Shown here piece by piece: positions 1 through 10,085 of a stretch of 64,000 nt of DNA. The DNA is from Rummeliibacillus pycnus (GTDB taxonomy: Bacteria > Bacillota > Bacilli > Bacillales_A > Planococcaceae). Within the stretch, counting starts at the first letter, position 1. The number at the start of each line of letters is the position of its first letter. Under the pieces are notes generated by a model that saw only the letters and a list, made by a program, of their open reading frames with translations, was not told the origin of the DNA and ran no database searches. The position numbers and the translations under genes were made by a program. The DNA lies in NCBI RefSeq assembly GCF_002884495.1, contig NZ_KZ614145.1:2494423-2558422 (forward strand), in the 5' to 3' direction.

Positions 1-282
1 GGAAGCACGAAGTTTTTTGACATTGCCATTTGGTAATGGCATATCAATCATTGGACGAGGATCTATTACCATGTGACCATCATTAAATTCAACTTCTCCA
101 CCGATTTCTTCAAGTAAGGCCTTCAATGTCCAAACATCTAAAATTTCTGGCAATCCTTCAATAGTCACAGGAGAATTAGCCAAAATAGAAGCTGGGATTA
201 AAGCAACTGCACTGTTTTTTGCGCCACTAACTTTAATTGTGCCTTTTAAATGTTTTTCTCCTGCAATTTTATATACGTCCAT
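1..282 (-). CDS. murA: UDP-N-acetylglucosamine 1-carboxyvinyltransferase, N-terminal part (cut by window edge)
   Basis: The first 94 codons of a MurA-type enolpyruvyl transferase are present; the rest lies beyond the left edge. The translation begins [20 protein letters not shown] and continues with [10 protein letters not shown], the conserved N-terminal signature whose Lys and Asn bind UDP-GlcNAc. The enzyme adds phosphoenolpyruvate to UDP-GlcNAc, the first committed step of peptidoglycan synthesis in the cytoplasm. The ATG at 282 is preceded by an AAGGAG ribosome site and lies 14 bases after the tal stop. The tal-murA order matches the murAB (murZ) locus of B. subtilis, so this is probably the second MurA paralogue. 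The Cys-containing loop is outside the window. Confidence 0.93.
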   Translation of the reverse strand, partial: MDVYKIAGEKHLKGTIKVSGAKNSAVALIPASILANSPVTIEGLPEILDVWTLKALLEEIGGEVEFNDGHMVIDPRPMIDMPLPNGNVKKLRAS

Positions 283-296
283 GAGAATCTCCTTAA

Positions 297-944
297 TTAT
301 TTATCTTTATTTGCCCAGTCTTTCATGAAACCTTCAATACCTTTATCAGTCAAAGGATGATTAAATAATTGTTTTAATACTTTATATGGTGTAGTTGCAA
401 TGTGTGCACCTGCAAGAGCAGCCTCTGTAATATGTTGTGGATGACGGATTGAAGCGGCGATGATTTGAGTTGGAAGTTCATGAATTGCAAAGATTTCAGC
501 AATTTCACGTACTAATTCTGTACCATCTTGACCGATATCGTCTAAACGACCTAAGAATGGAGAAACATAGGTTGCACCAGCACGTGCTGCAAGTAATGCT
601 TGGTTTGCACTAAAGATTAATGTAACGTTAGTTTTAATACCTTCTTTAGAAAGTGTTGAACATGCTGTTAAACCTGCTGGAGTCATTGGAAGTTTAACTG
701 TAATATTTGGGGCAATTTTAGCTAATTCATGACCTTCCTTAATCATGCCTTCAGCCTCTAATGAGATAACTTCTCCACTTACTGAGCCATCTACTAATTC
801 AGCGATTTCTTTTAGACGATCATGAAATGAAATGTTTTTTTCTTTAGCTACTAAAGATGGATTTGTTGTAACACCTGAAATAATCCCCCAAGAGTGTGCT
901 TCTTTAATTTCTTCAAAATTTGCTGTATCAATGAAAAACTTCAA
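297..944 (-). CDS. tal: Transaldolase, short MipB/TalC family
   Basis: A 215-residue TIM-barrel aldolase of the short transaldolase/fructose-6-phosphate aldolase family (B. subtilis YwjH). It moves a dihydroxyacetone unit between sugar phosphates in the non-oxidative pentose phosphate pathway. The opening [16 protein letters not shown], the VTTNPSL motif near residues 25-31 and the Schiff-base lysine in NITVKLPMT (Lys84) are typical. The start is a TTG at 944, eight bases after AGGAGG; no ATG is better placed. It sits between fba and murA as in B. subtilis. A hairpin at 966-1008 separates it from fba, so it may have its own promoter or depend on read-through. Confidence 0.95.
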   Translation of the reverse strand: MKFFIDTANFEEIKEAHSWGIISGVTTNPSLVAKEKNISFHDRLKEIAELVDGSVSGEVISLEAEGMIKEGHELAKIAPNITVKLPMTPAGLTACSTLSKEGIKTNVTLIFSANQALLAARAGATYVSPFLGRLDDIGQDGTELVREIAEIFAIHELPTQIIAASIRHPQHITEAALAGAHIATTPYKVLKQLFNHPLTDKGIEGFMKDWANKDK

Positions 945-965
945 TTTATATTCCTCCTGTTTGAT

Positions 966-1008
966 GGAAAAATGGAGAAGATCCGACTTTACAATCGAAA
1001 TCTTCTCC
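966..1008 (-). terminator. Intrinsic terminator or attenuator between fba and tal
   Basis: On the minus strand GGAGAAGAT (1000-1008) pairs with ATCTTCTCC (974-982), followed by a short T-rich stretch. It lies 26 bases after the fba stop and just before tal, so it would reduce read-through from fba. Confidence 0.65.
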
Positions 1009-1033
1009 CACTTCTCTCTATTAAAATATATGC

Positions 1034-1888
1034 TTAAGCTTTTTGTGAGCTACCGAATTCACGAATTTTACCAATGACTGTAGCTTTAATAGCTTCACGA
1101 GCTGGTCCTAAAAATTTACGTGGATCATAAACTTTTTTATCATTGTCTAAGAATTCACGAATCACTTTTGTAGCAGCGATTTGATTTTCTGTGTTCACAT
1201 TAATTTTCGCAGTACCTAAAGAAATAGCACGTTGAATATCTTTTGTAGGGATACCTGTACCACCATGAAGTACTAATGGAAGTCCTGCTAAGTTTGAGAT
1301 TTCTTCCATTTCTTTGAAACCTAAGTTAGGTTCACCTTGGTATGGTCCGTGAACTGAACCAAGAGCTGGCGCTAAGCAATCAATTGAAGTTGCTTCTACC
1401 ATTTTACGGCATTCTTCTGGATCTGCGTACATGATACCACCGATAACACCATCTTCGTTACCACCAACAGTACCAAGTTCTGCTTCAACAGAAACGCCAT
1501 GTGCATGTGCATATTCTACAACTTTTGAAGTGATTTCAATGTTTTCTTCAAAAGGATGATGAGAAGCGTCTATCATGACAGATGTAAAACCTGCATCTAC
1601 TGCTTCTTTACATTTTTCGAAGCTAGAACCATGATCTAAGTGAATCGCTACTGGAACTGTTGTTTTATAACTTTCCATTAGCCCTTTAACCATTTGAACT
1701 ACAGCTATAAAGCCACCCATATATTTACCAGCACCTTCAGATACCCCAAGAATAACTGGTGATTTTTCTTCTTCTGCTGCTTGTAGAATTGCTTGAGTCC
1801 ATTCAAGATTATTAATATTGAATTGACCAACAGCATATCCATTTTCTTTTGCTGTAATTAGCATTTCTTTCATTGAAACCAAAGCCAT
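1034..1888 (-). CDS. fba: Fructose-1,6-bisphosphate aldolase, class II
   Basis: A class II, zinc-dependent aldolase of 284 residues that interconverts fructose 1,6-bisphosphate with dihydroxyacetone phosphate and glyceraldehyde 3-phosphate in glycolysis and gluconeogenesis. Visible landmarks are the start [20 protein letters not shown], the [13 protein letters not shown] block (catalytic Asp and zinc His), [18 protein letters not shown] and LVLHGGTG (zinc histidines). The frame is open further upstream, but ATG 1888 is chosen because AAAGGAGG lies directly before it and family proteins start with this sequence. Neighbours spo0F and tal are as in B. subtilis. Confidence 0.96.
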   Translation of the reverse strand: MALVSMKEMLITAKENGYAVGQFNINNLEWTQAILQAAEEEKSPVILGVSEGAGKYMGGFIAVVQMVKGLMESYKTTVPVAIHLDHGSSFEKCKEAVDAGFTSVMIDASHHPFEENIEITSKVVEYAHAHGVSVEAELGTVGGNEDGVIGGIMYADPEECRKMVEATSIDCLAPALGSVHGPYQGEPNLGFKEMEEISNLAGLPLVLHGGTGIPTKDIQRAISLGTAKINVNTENQIAATKVIREFLDNDKKVYDPRKFLGPAREAIKATVIGKIREFGSSQKA

Positions 1889-1982
1889 TAGTAAATCCTC
1901 CTTTAGGATGTAGCACGGTATTAAATTGAATAATATCACTATCATAATAACAAAAAGAATAAGTATTGACCACCGTCTATAC

Positions 1983-2342
1983 TTATTCTTTCAACAAATT
2001 GTTAATCGTATTCCTTACTTCAAAAATATCAAACGGCTTTGTAAAAAAATAACTTGCTCCAAGCTCTTTTGCATTTCGAATTAAGTCCATATCGCTATTT
2101 CCTGTCATCATGACAACCGGTAATGTTGCAAAAAGTTTTTTAATGTGTTTTAAAATTTCTAATCCGTTCATACCTGGAATCTTCATATCTAGTAAGACAC
2201 AATCTAAACTTGTATTTTCTATATGCTGAATGGCCTCTGCCCCATTTGAGGCTAAGAATGTTTCATATCCCTCATTTTTAAAAACTTCTTTTAGCAGTAA
2301 TCGTATGCCTTGTTGATCATCAACGATTAATATTTTTCTCAT
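1983..2342 (-). CDS. spo0F: Sporulation phosphorelay response regulator Spo0F
   Basis: A single-domain receiver protein of 119 residues without an output domain. It passes phosphate from sporulation sensor kinases to Spo0B in the phosphorelay that activates Spo0A. The acidic pocket is Asp8-Asp9, the phospho-acceptor is Asp52 in [12 protein letters not shown], the switch Thr is in VVMMTGNS (near 80) and the conserved Lys is in FFTKPFDI (near 102). The sequence follows B. subtilis Spo0F closely ([17 protein letters not shown]). It lies between fba and ywjG as in Bacillus, and a sigma-H-type promoter is visible upstream. Confidence 0.94.
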   Translation of the reverse strand: MRKILIVDDQQGIRLLLKEVFKNEGYETFLASNGAEAIQHIENTSLDCVLLDMKIPGMNGLEILKHIKKLFATLPVVMMTGNSDMDLIRNAKELGASYFFTKPFDIFEVRNTINNLLKE

Positions 2343-2379
2343 TATACTTCTACTCCTTACTTTGCCATCAATTTATAGT

Positions 2380-2406
2380 ATTCGCGGTTATCTCATTTTC
2401 TCCTTC
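2380..2406 (-). promoter_or_regulatory. Probable sigma-H promoter of spo0F
   Basis: On the minus strand GAAGGAGAAA (2397-2406) is followed by 11 bases and then GCGAAT (2380-2385). This fits the sigma-H consensus (RnAGGAwWW, 11-12 bases, RnnGAAT). It lies 38 bases before the spo0F start. spo0F of B. subtilis is transcribed by sigma-H at sporulation onset, so motif and gene agree. Confidence 0.6.
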
Positions 2407-2487
2407 TTGAAGTTAAAAAAATCTACAATTTTCAATTTTGCAATTAAAATAATCCATCTCTATAATTAACATCATGAGGTGAATAGA

Positions 2488-3006
2488 ATGTTAAAAATGT
2501 TATCTACTCAAGTTGGTGGATTACTTCAAAGAATTGCTACTAATCAAGAAGATGCAATAGAAGAATCTGCACGCTTATTAGCTCAAGCTGGTATTGGTGA
2601 TGGTGTTGTTTACTTTGCATGCTTCAATGAGTTACAAGCCATTGAAATCAATGCTTTAAATGCCGCTGAGCCTTTCAAGAAATTACTTCCTTGGACAAAG
2701 GATGTGAAAATTACAGACTTAGATCGAGTATGTATTTTCACTCGTCATGCTAATCATCCCGATGCTTTAGCTCTAGCACATACTTTATATGAACGCTTTA
2801 TCCCTTTTACTGTCGTTGCAAGTGAAAAAGAAGAGGATGCAAGTGAAATGGCAGATTTAGCATACACATATATTTCATTAGGAATTAATAAAGGTTTGCT
2901 ACCAAATGAATTAGGCGAACGAAGTGTATTACCACATACTATGACAGCGCTATTTATCTACGAAGCCATTAAAATGTCTTATGATGAAATGTTAGCAGGA
3001 TTATAA
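2488..3006 (+). CDS. ywjG: DUF2529 family protein YwjG
   Basis: A 172-residue soluble protein of the DUF2529 family, found next to spo0F and pyrG in many Bacilli. The fold is likely SIS-like (sugar isomerase type), judging from the alternating hydrophobic strands and GDGVVYFAC/VCIFTRHANHPDALALA segments, but no catalytic residues can be assigned. The ATG at 2488 is preferred over an in-frame GTG at 2479, because GAGGTG just upstream would serve as its ribosome site and overlaps that GTG. It is the only plus-strand gene in this block. A shared terminator separates it from convergent pyrG. Its function is unknown. Confidence 0.88.
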   Translation: MLKMLSTQVGGLLQRIATNQEDAIEESARLLAQAGIGDGVVYFACFNELQAIEINALNAAEPFKKLLPWTKDVKITDLDRVCIFTRHANHPDALALAHTLYERFIPFTVVASEKEEDASEMADLAYTYISLGINKGLLPNELGERSVLPHTMTALFIYEAIKMSYDEMLAGL

Positions 3007-3039
3007 ACTTTCTCAATTCCAACTCTTATAAAGGTAGTA

Positions 3040-3073
3040 AAAAGCCAGACTCTCCAATAAGAGTCTGGCTTTT
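3040..3073. terminator. Bidirectional terminator between ywjG and pyrG
   Basis: A perfect 14-base-pair stem (3040-3053 with 3060-3073) around a six-base loop, with A-rich and T-rich flanks on both sides. It lies between two convergent genes and would end both. Confidence 0.93.
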
Positions 3074-3084
3074 ATTAGAATTGA

Positions 3085-4677
3085 CTATTTAACTGATGCT
3101 CCGATGAAATCACGGAATAAAGGTTGTGGACGATTTGGACGAGATTTAAATTCTGGGTGGAATTGAGATGCCACGAAGAATTTATTCCCTGGTAATTCAA
3201 TAATTTCAACTAAACGTCCATCAGGTGAAGTACCTGAGAAGACTAAACCTTCTGCTTCCATTGCTTCACGATATTCGTTATTAAATTCATAACGATGACG
3301 GTGACGTTCATAAACTAACTCATCGTCATAGATTTTTGCTGCAATTGAATCATCTTTTAGTTTACATGGGTATAAACCAAGACGAAGTGTACCACCTAAA
3401 TCTTCTACGTCTTTTTGTTCTGGCAATAAATCAATGATTGGGTATTTTGTTTCTGGATTTAATTCTGTAGAATGTGCACCTTCAAGACCAAGTACATTGC
3501 GTGCAAATTCAATTGTTGCAAGTTGCATACCTAGACAAATCCCTAAGAATGGTACGTTGTTTTCACGTGCATATTGAATAGCAAGAATTTTACCTTCAAC
3601 ACCACGATCGCCGAAACCACCTGGTACTAGGACACCGTCTGCATCTTCCAGTAATTCTTTTACATTTTCAGGTGTTACATGTTCTGCATTGATAGCATTT
3701 ACTTCAATATCAGTGTCAAATGCATATCCAGCATGTTTAAGTGCTTCAACAACTGAAATATATGCATCTTGTAATTCTACATATTTACCTACAAGAGCAA
3801 TTTTTGTTGTTTTTTTCAAGTTTTTCACTTTGTTAACAAGTGCTTTCCAATCTTCCATATCAGCTTCTGGAGCTTGAATACCAAAGTGATCTAGTACGAT
3901 ATCATCTAAATCTTGAGCTTGTAGAGCTAAAGGAATTTCATATAAATGATCTGCATCTACACATTCAATGACTTCATGTGGTTTCACGTCGCAGAATAGC
4001 GCTAGTTTTTCTTTCATTTCTTGAGGAACTGGGCGATCTGTACGTACAACAAGAATATTTGGTTGAATACCTAAAGAACGTAATTCTTTTACTGAGTGTT
4101 GTGTTGGTTTTGTTTTTAATTCGCCAGCTGCTGCAATATAAGGAATTAGTGTACAGTGTAAATATAGTACATTCTCATTTCCAAGATCTCTTTTCATTTG
4201 ACGAATAGCTTCAAGGAATGGCAATGATTCGATATCCCCTACTGTACCACCCACTTCAGTGATCACGATATCTGCATTTGTTTCTCTTCCTGCTCTTTGA
4301 ATACGATCTTTGATTTCATTTGTGATATGTGGGATAACTTGTACAGTTCCACCGTTATAATCACCACGACGTTCTTTTTTCAATACAGTAGAATATACTT
4401 TACCTGAAGTAACAGTTGAATGTTTTCCCAAGTTAATATCGATAAAACGTTCATAGTGACCAAGGTCTAAGTCTGTTTCCGCACCGTCATCTGTTACAAA
4501 TACTTCACCATGTTGATAAGGACTCATTGTTCCTGGGTCGATATTGATATACGGGTCAAATTTTTGAATTGTTACGTCTAATCCACGATTTTTTAATAAA
4601 CGTCCTAATGATGCTGCTGTAATACCTTTGCCGAGTGATGAAACTACGCCACCGGTTACAAAAATATATTTAGTCAA
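3085..4677 (-). CDS. pyrG: CTP synthase
   Basis: A 530-residue CTP synthetase that aminates UTP to CTP with glutamine and ATP, the last step of pyrimidine nucleotide synthesis. The N-terminal synthetase domain has [18 protein letters not shown] (nucleotide loop) and the [11 protein letters not shown] motif. The C-terminal class I glutamine amidotransferase has [11 protein letters not shown], the nucleophile in FLGICLGMQ and the His/Glu pair in SQFHPEF. The start is TTG at 4677, eight bases behind AAGGAGG. It is followed by ywjG convergently and preceded by rpoE. A leader with a terminator and a GGGCTCC start indicates CTP-dependent attenuation. Confidence 0.97.
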   Translation of the reverse strand: MTKYIFVTGGVVSSLGKGITAASLGRLLKNRGLDVTIQKFDPYINIDPGTMSPYQHGEVFVTDDGAETDLDLGHYERFIDINLGKHSTVTSGKVYSTVLKKERRGDYNGGTVQVIPHITNEIKDRIQRAGRETNADIVITEVGGTVGDIESLPFLEAIRQMKRDLGNENVLYLHCTLIPYIAAAGELKTKPTQHSVKELRSLGIQPNILVVRTDRPVPQEMKEKLALFCDVKPHEVIECVDADHLYEIPLALQAQDLDDIVLDHFGIQAPEADMEDWKALVNKVKNLKKTTKIALVGKYVELQDAYISVVEALKHAGYAFDTDIEVNAINAEHVTPENVKELLEDADGVLVPGGFGDRGVEGKILAIQYARENNVPFLGICLGMQLATIEFARNVLGLEGAHSTELNPETKYPIIDLLPEQKDVEDLGGTLRLGLYPCKLKDDSIAAKIYDDELVYERHRHRYEFNNEYREAMEAEGLVFSGTSPDGRLVEIIELPGNKFFVASQFHPEFKSRPNRPQPLFRDFIGASVK

Positions 4678-4733
4678 TGCAAATTCCTCCTTGATGGTAG
4701 TGTTTCTTAAACACCTATAAAAAATACAAAAAA

Positions 4734-4764
4734 CGCCCCTCCCGCAATAAATTGCAGGGGGAGC
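4734..4764 (-). terminator. pyrG leader attenuator hairpin
   Basis: On the minus strand CGCTCCCCCTGCAA (4751-4764) pairs with the GC-rich arm at 4734-4747, followed by a T run (4726-4733). It lies between the pyrG promoter and the gene. Its 5' arm contains CTCCCCC, able to pair with extra G residues added at the start of the transcript, as in the B. subtilis pyrG attenuator. Confidence 0.85.
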
Positions 4765-4800
4765 GTATTACTTATACGGTCATTCTCCTTTTTTAAGGAG

Positions 4801-4839
4801 CCCAAGTAAAAGGGTAAATGATAATACCTAAGTTGTCAA
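4801..4839 (-). promoter_or_regulatory. pyrG promoter with GGGCTC initiation sequence
   Basis: On the minus strand a -35 TTGACA (4834-4839), a 17-base spacer and a -10 TACCCT (4811-4816) precede GGG (4803-4801) by seven bases. The predicted transcript begins GGGCUCC. Initial GGGCUC is the sequence at which RNA polymerase stutters under low CTP on B. subtilis pyrG. The -35 lies only five bases beyond the rpoE stop. Confidence 0.78.
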
Positions 4840-4843
4840 GATA

Positions 4844-5398
4844 TTATTCTTTTTCTTTATCTTCTAATTCATCAATGTCTAAATCTTCATCTTCATCTTC
4901 AATTTCAAATTCTTCATCTTCGATTTCAATATCTTCATCTAAATCTTCGTCTTCAATTTCATCAATATCGGCATTATCAAAATCATCATCTTCGATTTCT
5001 TCTTCATCATCGTCGATAAATTCATCGAAGTCTTCATCAAATTCGATATCTTCATCATCAAGTTCGTCAAGTTCTTCTTCATCAACAACTTTAGATTTTT
5101 TCTTACGGACTTTAACAGTTGGAGCAGTTTCTTCCTCCACTTGATCAATTGCATACCATTCGCGGATTCCCCAACGATTTTCTCCTAATACAATAAAACG
5201 ACCATCAATATTAATATCTGTATAGAATTGGATCGCCAATGTTTTCATTTCTTCTGCTGTACGAGCACCTAAATCTTGAATAGCTTGCATAATTTCAGCA
5301 AATGCCAATGGTTGATGTTTTTCTTCTAAGATAGCGTAAGCTAAGTTTATTAATGATTCCTCTGTTAACTGTTCTTGATTTAAATCACGAAGGTTCAA
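4844..5398 (-). CDS. rpoE: RNA polymerase delta subunit
   Basis: The delta factor of Firmicutes RNA polymerase, 184 residues. The N-terminal HARE-HTH domain (about residues 1-90) contains the typical AQFYTDINIDGRF and WGIREWY segments. The C-terminal half is an almost unbroken Asp/Glu tail. Delta promotes enzyme recycling and lowers non-specific nucleic acid binding. A GTG at 5407 is open in frame, but AAAGGA is only one base from it; the TTG at 5398 lies ten bases away and is chosen. The gene precedes pyrG as in B. subtilis. The acid-rich repeats create a long serine-rich antisense frame that is not a gene. Confidence 0.95.
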   Translation of the reverse strand: MNLRDLNQEQLTEESLINLAYAILEEKHQPLAFAEIMQAIQDLGARTAEEMKTLAIQFYTDINIDGRFIVLGENRWGIREWYAIDQVEEETAPTVKVRKKKSKVVDEEELDELDDEDIEFDEDFDEFIDDDEEEIEDDDFDNADIDEIEDEDLDEDIEIEDEEFEIEDEDEDLDIDELEDKEKE

Positions 5399-5469
5399 TT
5401 CGTGCACGTCCTTTCTTCTTCATAAACATAATATCCATTATATACAATTATACTTATTTTTCGCTACAA

Positions 5470-5628
5470 TCAATTCTTCTTTTTTTCGATTCGCAAACGA
5501 TTAAATCCATAGATAAACAAATATATTGCGAGAAGAAGGAATGAAATAGCCCCTAATTGCTTATCATATATATAATAAGTCAGTATAAAGCACAATATAA
5601 TAATCATGAAATGTATCACGATTTTCAC
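5470..5628 (-). CDS. Small two-helix membrane protein, 52 residues
   Basis: Reading the minus strand gives a 52-codon frame starting GTG at 5628 and ending TGA at 5470. AAGGAG (5639-5644) stands ten bases before the GTG, good for translation. The product starts MKIVIHFMIIILCFILTYY and has two hydrophobic stretches (about residues 3-20 and 26-43), with a basic tail ending RLRIEKKKN, so it should sit in the membrane. I recognise no family. It lies between rpoE and icmF with no overlap. The ribosome site, the topology and the basic tail support a real gene; conservation is untested. Confidence 0.6.
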   Translation of the reverse strand: MKIVIHFMIIILCFILTYYIYDKQLGAISFLLLAIYLFIYGFNRLRIEKKKN

Positions 5629-5644
5629 TGTACCGTCACTCCTT

Positions 5645-6094
5645 CAATATAGTCTAATCAGTATTCTATAAATTGAAACTCTTTATCAGTAAGGTTTACT
5701 TCATCCCCGATAATGCGGGATAAAAGTGAAAAAGAAGGCCTAATCAATTGACTAGACACTTCGTAGTATATTATTTAACTCAAAAGCTTATATTTTTAAA
5801 TTTACTCCGTTGAATAAGCATACTCCTCAATTGCTTATTCGTAAAGTAGGTGAACAAGAAAACTGATTAATGACTAAATGATTGAGTGATTTTTTGTTTT
5901 CATAAACAAATTTAGTACTATTATACATGCTATATATTATTATGAGCTATTTATAGCTAATCAATTCATATCGTTACTACTTAGCCTACTATTGATAGAT
6001 TTTACTGCCATTATTACGATCCAGTTCTACTAGCCCCTTTATCACTGAAAACTAGAAGTACTATAGTTTCCTCCAGCTTTGATTTCAAACCCTC
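5645..6094. other. Spacer without a recognised gene
   Basis: About 450 AT-rich bases between the small membrane protein and icmF. One nine-base-pair inverted repeat is visible: GAATAAGCA (5812-5820) with TGCTTATTC (5832-5840). It has no T run on either side, so it is not a clear terminator. No supported ORF is seen. Confidence 0.5.
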
Positions 6095-9000
6095 TTACAT
6101 ATTCCGTCTATATTGTCCACCAACTTCGTATAAAGCATTGGTGATTTGTCCAAGGCTTGCTACTTTTACGGTTTGCATAAGTTCTTCAAAAATATTGCCA
6201 CCTTGTTTAGCTGTTTCTTTTAGACGTTGTAACGCAACAACTGCTTCATCTGCGTGTTGTTGTTGGAAGTGACGCAAGTTTTGAATTTGTGCGTTTTTCT
6301 CCTCTTTTGATGCTCGAGCGATTTCCATACTGTTAATTGTTTCTTCAGATGGTGGGTTTGGATTTAAATAAGTATTCACCCCGATAATTGGCAATTCTCC
6401 TGAATGTTTTAATGATTCGTAGTGCATTGACTCTTCTTGAATTTTGCCTCGTTGATATTGTGTTTCCATAGCACCAAGTACGCCACCTCGATCATTCATG
6501 CGATCAAACTCCGCAAGCACTGCTTCTTCCACAAGTTCTGTCAATTCTTCAATAATAAAAGATCCCTGTAACGGATTTTCATTTTTTGTTAAGCCATGTT
6601 CTTTTGTAATAATCATTTGAATGGCCATCGCACGACGAACAGATTCTTCTGTTGGTGTGGTAATAGCTTCATCATACGCATTTGTGTGTAAAGAGTTACA
6701 GTTATCGTGTAATGCCATTAGTGCTTGCAATGTTGTGCGTATATCATTGAAGTCAATTTCTTGTGCATGCAAACTTCTTCCTGATGTTTGAATATGATAC
6801 TTCAATTTTTGGCTACGTTCATTTGCTCCATATAAATCACGCATTGTTATTGCCCAAATACGACGTGCTACGCGACCAATTACGCTATATTCTGGATCAA
6901 GTCCATTTGAGAAAAAGAATGAAAGATTTGGTGCGAAATCATCAATATGCATGCCACGACTTAGATAGTATTCAACATACGTAAAACCATTTGCTAATGT
7001 GAAAGCAAGCTGCGAAATCGGATTTGCTCCTGCTTCTGCAATATGATAGCCAGAGATCGATACTGAATAATAATTGCGAACTTTTTCATCTATAAAGAAT
7101 TGCTGAATATCCCCCATCATACGAAGTGCAAACTCTGTTGAGAAGATACACGTATTTTGCCCTTGGTCCTCTTTTAAAATATCTGCTTGCACTGTACCGC
7201 GTACTACGTTTAAAGTTTGGGATCTTGTTTCAACAAATTCTTCTACTGTTAATGTACGGCCAAGCTCTTGTTCACGTAATTTCACCTGTTGATCAATAGC
7301 AGTATTCATAAACATCGCTAAAATTATTGGAGCAGGTCCATTGATTGTCATTGATACAGATGTTGAAGGTGCACATAAATTAAATCCTGCATAGAGTTTC
7401 TTCATATCTTCTAACGTACAAACACTAACACCAGATTCCCCCACTTTCCCATAGATATCTGGTCGCTCGTCCGGATCTTCTCCATATAAAGTAACAGAGT
7501 CAAATGCAGTTGATAAACGCTTTGCATCGTCATCCTTTGATAAATAATGGAACCTACGATTAGTTCGTTCTGGAGTACCTTCACCAGCAAATTGACGTTT
7601 TGGATCTTCACCTTGTCGTTTAAACGGAAATACTCCTGCAGTATAAGGGAATGATCCTGGGACATTTTCTGCATAAACCCAGCGAAGAATTTCACCGTAA
7701 TCCACAAATTTCGGTAATACAACTTTAGGTATCTTCAAACCTGATAAACTTGTAGTTGTTAATAATGTACGAATCTCTTTATCTCTCACTTTGGTTACAA
7801 GTTCATCACTACTATAATTTTCCTTCAACGTCTTCCAATTCTCTAAAATTTGTTTCGATTGTGTAGTTAGTTGATCTTTTACACCATTGATCAATTGTTG
7901 TAATGAATGTATAAGTGCATCATCTGGTGATTTCTCTTGTACCAAATTAAGTGATCCTTCTAATTGGAATAGTTTTCTTGCTAGTCCCACTTGTTGTTCG
8001 GCTTTTTTATGATATCCACGAACTGTTTCTGAAATTTCTCGTAAATAGTATCGACGTTCGTTTGGTATAATGACATTTTGTTTTTGTGTTTTAACAAATT
8101 GCTCATAGGATGTTTGCCAATTGGAGCCACATTTTTCATTTATAACTTGAATCAATGCAGCAAATAAGGAGTTTGTTCCTTTATCATTAAATTGGCTAGC
8201 AATTGTTCCATAAACAGGCATTTCATCAAGATCCTTATTCCACAATTCACGACTGCGTTGATACTGTTTCTGTACTTGACGTAATGCGTCCTCTGAACCT
8301 TTTCTTTCAAATTTATTGATTACGATTAAATCTGCAAAGTCAATCATATCAATTTTTTCTAGTTGAGTAGGTGCTCCAAACTCACTTGTCATCACATACA
8401 TTGATAAATCTGAAACGGTTGTAATCGCAGCATCTCCTTGCCCAATTCCACTCGTTTCAACCACAATCAAATCAAATCCAGCAACTTTCACTATTTCTAA
8501 TACATCACCAAGCGACGAAGATAGTTCTGTATGTGAATTACGTGTTGCTAGACTACGCATATACACGCGATTGTTGAAGATTGCGTTCATACGAATTCGG
8601 TCGCCTAGTAAAGCACCACCCGTTTTCTGTTTCGTAGGATCAATAGATACAATGGCGATTTTCTTATCTGGAAATTCGTGTAGGAAGCGACGAATTAATT
8701 CATCCGTTAATGAACTTTTCCCTGCTCCACCTGTACCTGTGATTCCTAATACCGGCGTTTTTTTAGATAGTTCCTTAGCCGTTTGTAATAATTCAATAAC
8801 TTCAGGATTTTCCCCTTCTTCAACTGCTGTTATTAATTGTGCTAGTATTTCAGGCGTTTCCGTATTTAGTTGTAATAACTTATCAACCAAACCTTCTTTC
8901 ACAGTAGAAAAATCACTTTTTTCAATCATTTTGTTGATCATACCTTGTAACCCTAGTGCTAAGCCATCTTCTGGAGAAAACAAATTTTTTACACCGTACT

Positions 9001-9343
9001 CTTGAAGTTCTTTAATTTCTTTTGGCAGAATAACACCGCCGCCTCCACCAAAAATACCAATATGAGGCGCCCCTTTTTCCATAAGGAGGTCGTGCATATA
9101 TTTAAAATACTCCATATGACCACCTTGATAGGAAGAAATGGCAATTCCTTGTGCATCTTCTTGAATTGCAGCATTTACAACTTCCTCAACTGAGCGATTA
9201 TGACCTAGATGGATTACCTCGACTCCACTTGATTGTAAAATGCGTCGCATGATATTAATGGATGCATCATGGCCATCAAATAAACTTGATGCCGTTACGA
9301 AACGTACGTGATTTCGTGGTCTATAAACTTCTACCTTTGTCAT
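6095..9343 (-). CDS. icmF: Fused isobutyryl-CoA mutase IcmF (adenosylcobalamin-dependent)
   Basis: A 1082-residue fusion that interconverts isobutyryl-CoA and n-butyryl-CoA by a radical mechanism. The order is: B12-binding domain (residues 1-140) with DGHDASI, whose His25 is the lower axial cobalt ligand, plus SSYQGGH and GIFGGGGG; a MeaI-type G-protein chaperone (about 190-480) with Walker [10 protein letters not shown]; a linker; and the substrate-binding mutase barrel (about 560-1082) with [19 protein letters not shown] and [14 protein letters not shown]. Length and order match known IcmF. ATG at 9343 follows a GGGGGA site. It is last in the acyl-CoA cluster, after a TetR gene, linking it to branched-chain or fatty acid breakdown. 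Cofactor may come from the nearby corrinoid operon. Confidence 0.96.
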   Translation of the reverse strand: MTKVEVYRPRNHVRFVTASSLFDGHDASINIMRRILQSSGVEVIHLGHNRSVEEVVNAAIQEDAQGIAISSYQGGHMEYFKYMHDLLMEKGAPHIGIFGGGGGVILPKEIKELQEYGVKNLFSPEDGLALGLQGMINKMIEKSDFSTVKEGLVDKLLQLNTETPEILAQLITAVEEGENPEVIELLQTAKELSKKTPVLGITGTGGAGKSSLTDELIRRFLHEFPDKKIAIVSIDPTKQKTGGALLGDRIRMNAIFNNRVYMRSLATRNSHTELSSSLGDVLEIVKVAGFDLIVVETSGIGQGDAAITTVSDLSMYVMTSEFGAPTQLEKIDMIDFADLIVINKFERKGSEDALRQVQKQYQRSRELWNKDLDEMPVYGTIASQFNDKGTNSLFAALIQVINEKCGSNWQTSYEQFVKTQKQNVIIPNERRYYLREISETVRGYHKKAEQQVGLARKLFQLEGSLNLVQEKSPDDALIHSLQQLINGVKDQLTTQSKQILENWKTLKENYSSDELVTKVRDKEIRTLLTTTSLSGLKIPKVVLPKFVDYGEILRWVYAENVPGSFPYTAGVFPFKRQGEDPKRQFAGEGTPERTNRRFHYLSKDDDAKRLSTAFDSVTLYGEDPDERPDIYGKVGESGVSVCTLEDMKKLYAGFNLCAPSTSVSMTINGPAPIILAMFMNTAIDQQVKLREQELGRTLTVEEFVETRSQTLNVVRGTVQADILKEDQGQNTCIFSTEFALRMMGDIQQFFIDEKVRNYYSVSISGYHIAEAGANPISQLAFTLANGFTYVEYYLSRGMHIDDFAPNLSFFFSNGLDPEYSVIGRVARRIWAITMRDLYGANERSQKLKYHIQTSGRSLHAQEIDFNDIRTTLQALMALHDNCNSLHTNAYDEAITTPTEESVRRAMAIQMIITKEHGLTKNENPLQGSFIIEELTELVEEAVLAEFDRMNDRGGVLGAMETQYQRGKIQEESMHYESLKHSGELPIIGVNTYLNPNPPSEETINSMEIARASKEEKNAQIQNLRHFQQQHADEAVVALQRLKETAKQGGNIFEELMQTVKVASLGQITNALYEVGGQYRRNM

Positions 9344-9387
9344 TTTATATATCCCCCTTATAAATAAACGCTTTCTCCCTATAGAAA

Positions 9388-9443
9388 ATGCAAGGTAAAG
9401 AAAACAACAATCATCTCACTGTTTGTGTTTATCTTCCTTGCAT
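9388..9443 (-). terminator. Imperfect inverted repeat between tetR and icmF (possible attenuator)
   Basis: The ends ATGCAAGG (9388-9395) and CCTTGCAT (9436-9443) pair perfectly and the inner bases pair in part. On the minus strand the structure is followed by TTTTCT. It could be a weak terminator limiting icmF expression or a protein-binding dyad; the long loop makes either uncertain. Confidence 0.4.
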
Positions 9444-9455
9444 CCCTAAAAACCT

Positions 9456-10082
9456 CTATGCTTTAATACCATTTAATAGAATTTGTGTTTGCATTTTAAT
9501 ATAGTCTTTTATTTTAAAATTCTTACGCCATGCCCATCGTCGGAAGGACCACGCCTGACCTTGAAGTACGATTTGATGCGCAAGTAGTTTTATTTCTTTT
9601 TTAGACATTTCTATTTCATCTGATTTGACACAACCTGCTAACAGAGTTTCAAAAAGTCCTACCATCTCAATTTCTTTCGTTAGTACGTATTCAAGAGCAT
9701 CTTTTGGTAAAGATTTCGATTCTTGATACATGACAAGCATTTCGTCTTGCATATCATCTACAAGTAAATAGTATTGATGAATGGCAGAAATTAAACCTTC
9801 CATCGTAGCTTCATGTTGTTGGATCGGTTCTAATCTTTTTCGAACTTCTAAATAAATGTTGTCACATACGAGATAGAGTATATCTTCTTTCGTACGGATG
9901 TATTCATAGAGTGTGCCTATACTGAAGCCCGCTTCTTTGGCGATTTCTCTTGTCGTCGTTCGATGAAAGCCTTTTTCTTTAAAGAGACGAACAGCTGCAT
10001 GAATCACTTCCGTTCGCCTTTTTTCTATTAAACTTTCATCTTTGATAGATGTGTGAATCTGCCTTTTGCGTTCTTTTGCCAT
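9456..10082 (-). CDS. TetR family regulator of the acyl-CoA cluster
   Basis: A 208-residue TetR-type repressor. The N-terminal helix-turn-helix (about residues 22-68) contains LFKEKGFHRTTTREIAKEAGFSIGTLYEYIRTKEDI read as successive helices. The C-terminal region is the ligand and dimer domain. It sits between two acyl-CoA dehydrogenase genes and icmF on the same strand, three bases after the upstream stop, with no strong ribosome site, suggesting translational coupling. By context it probably senses an acyl-CoA and represses this cluster; FadR (YsiA) plays this role in B. subtilis but is not a close match. The palindromes at 14767-14788 and 17120-17140 are candidate targets. Confidence 0.88.
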   Translation of the reverse strand: MAKERKRQIHTSIKDESLIEKRRTEVIHAAVRLFKEKGFHRTTTREIAKEAGFSIGTLYEYIRTKEDILYLVCDNIYLEVRKRLEPIQQHEATMEGLISAIHQYYLLVDDMQDEMLVMYQESKSLPKDALEYVLTKEIEMVGLFETLLAGCVKSDEIEMSKKEIKLLAHQIVLQGQAWSFRRWAWRKNFKIKDYIKMQTQILLNGIKA

Positions 10083-10085
10083 ATA

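Noticed and set aside
4818-5144. Plus-strand serine-rich ORF of 108 residues
   Set aside because: It is the antisense reading of the Asp/Glu tail of rpoE and has no ribosome site.
8571-9005. Plus-strand ORF of 144 residues opposite icmF
   Set aside because: The opposite strand encodes conserved IcmF G-protein sequence throughout; typical antisense shadow.
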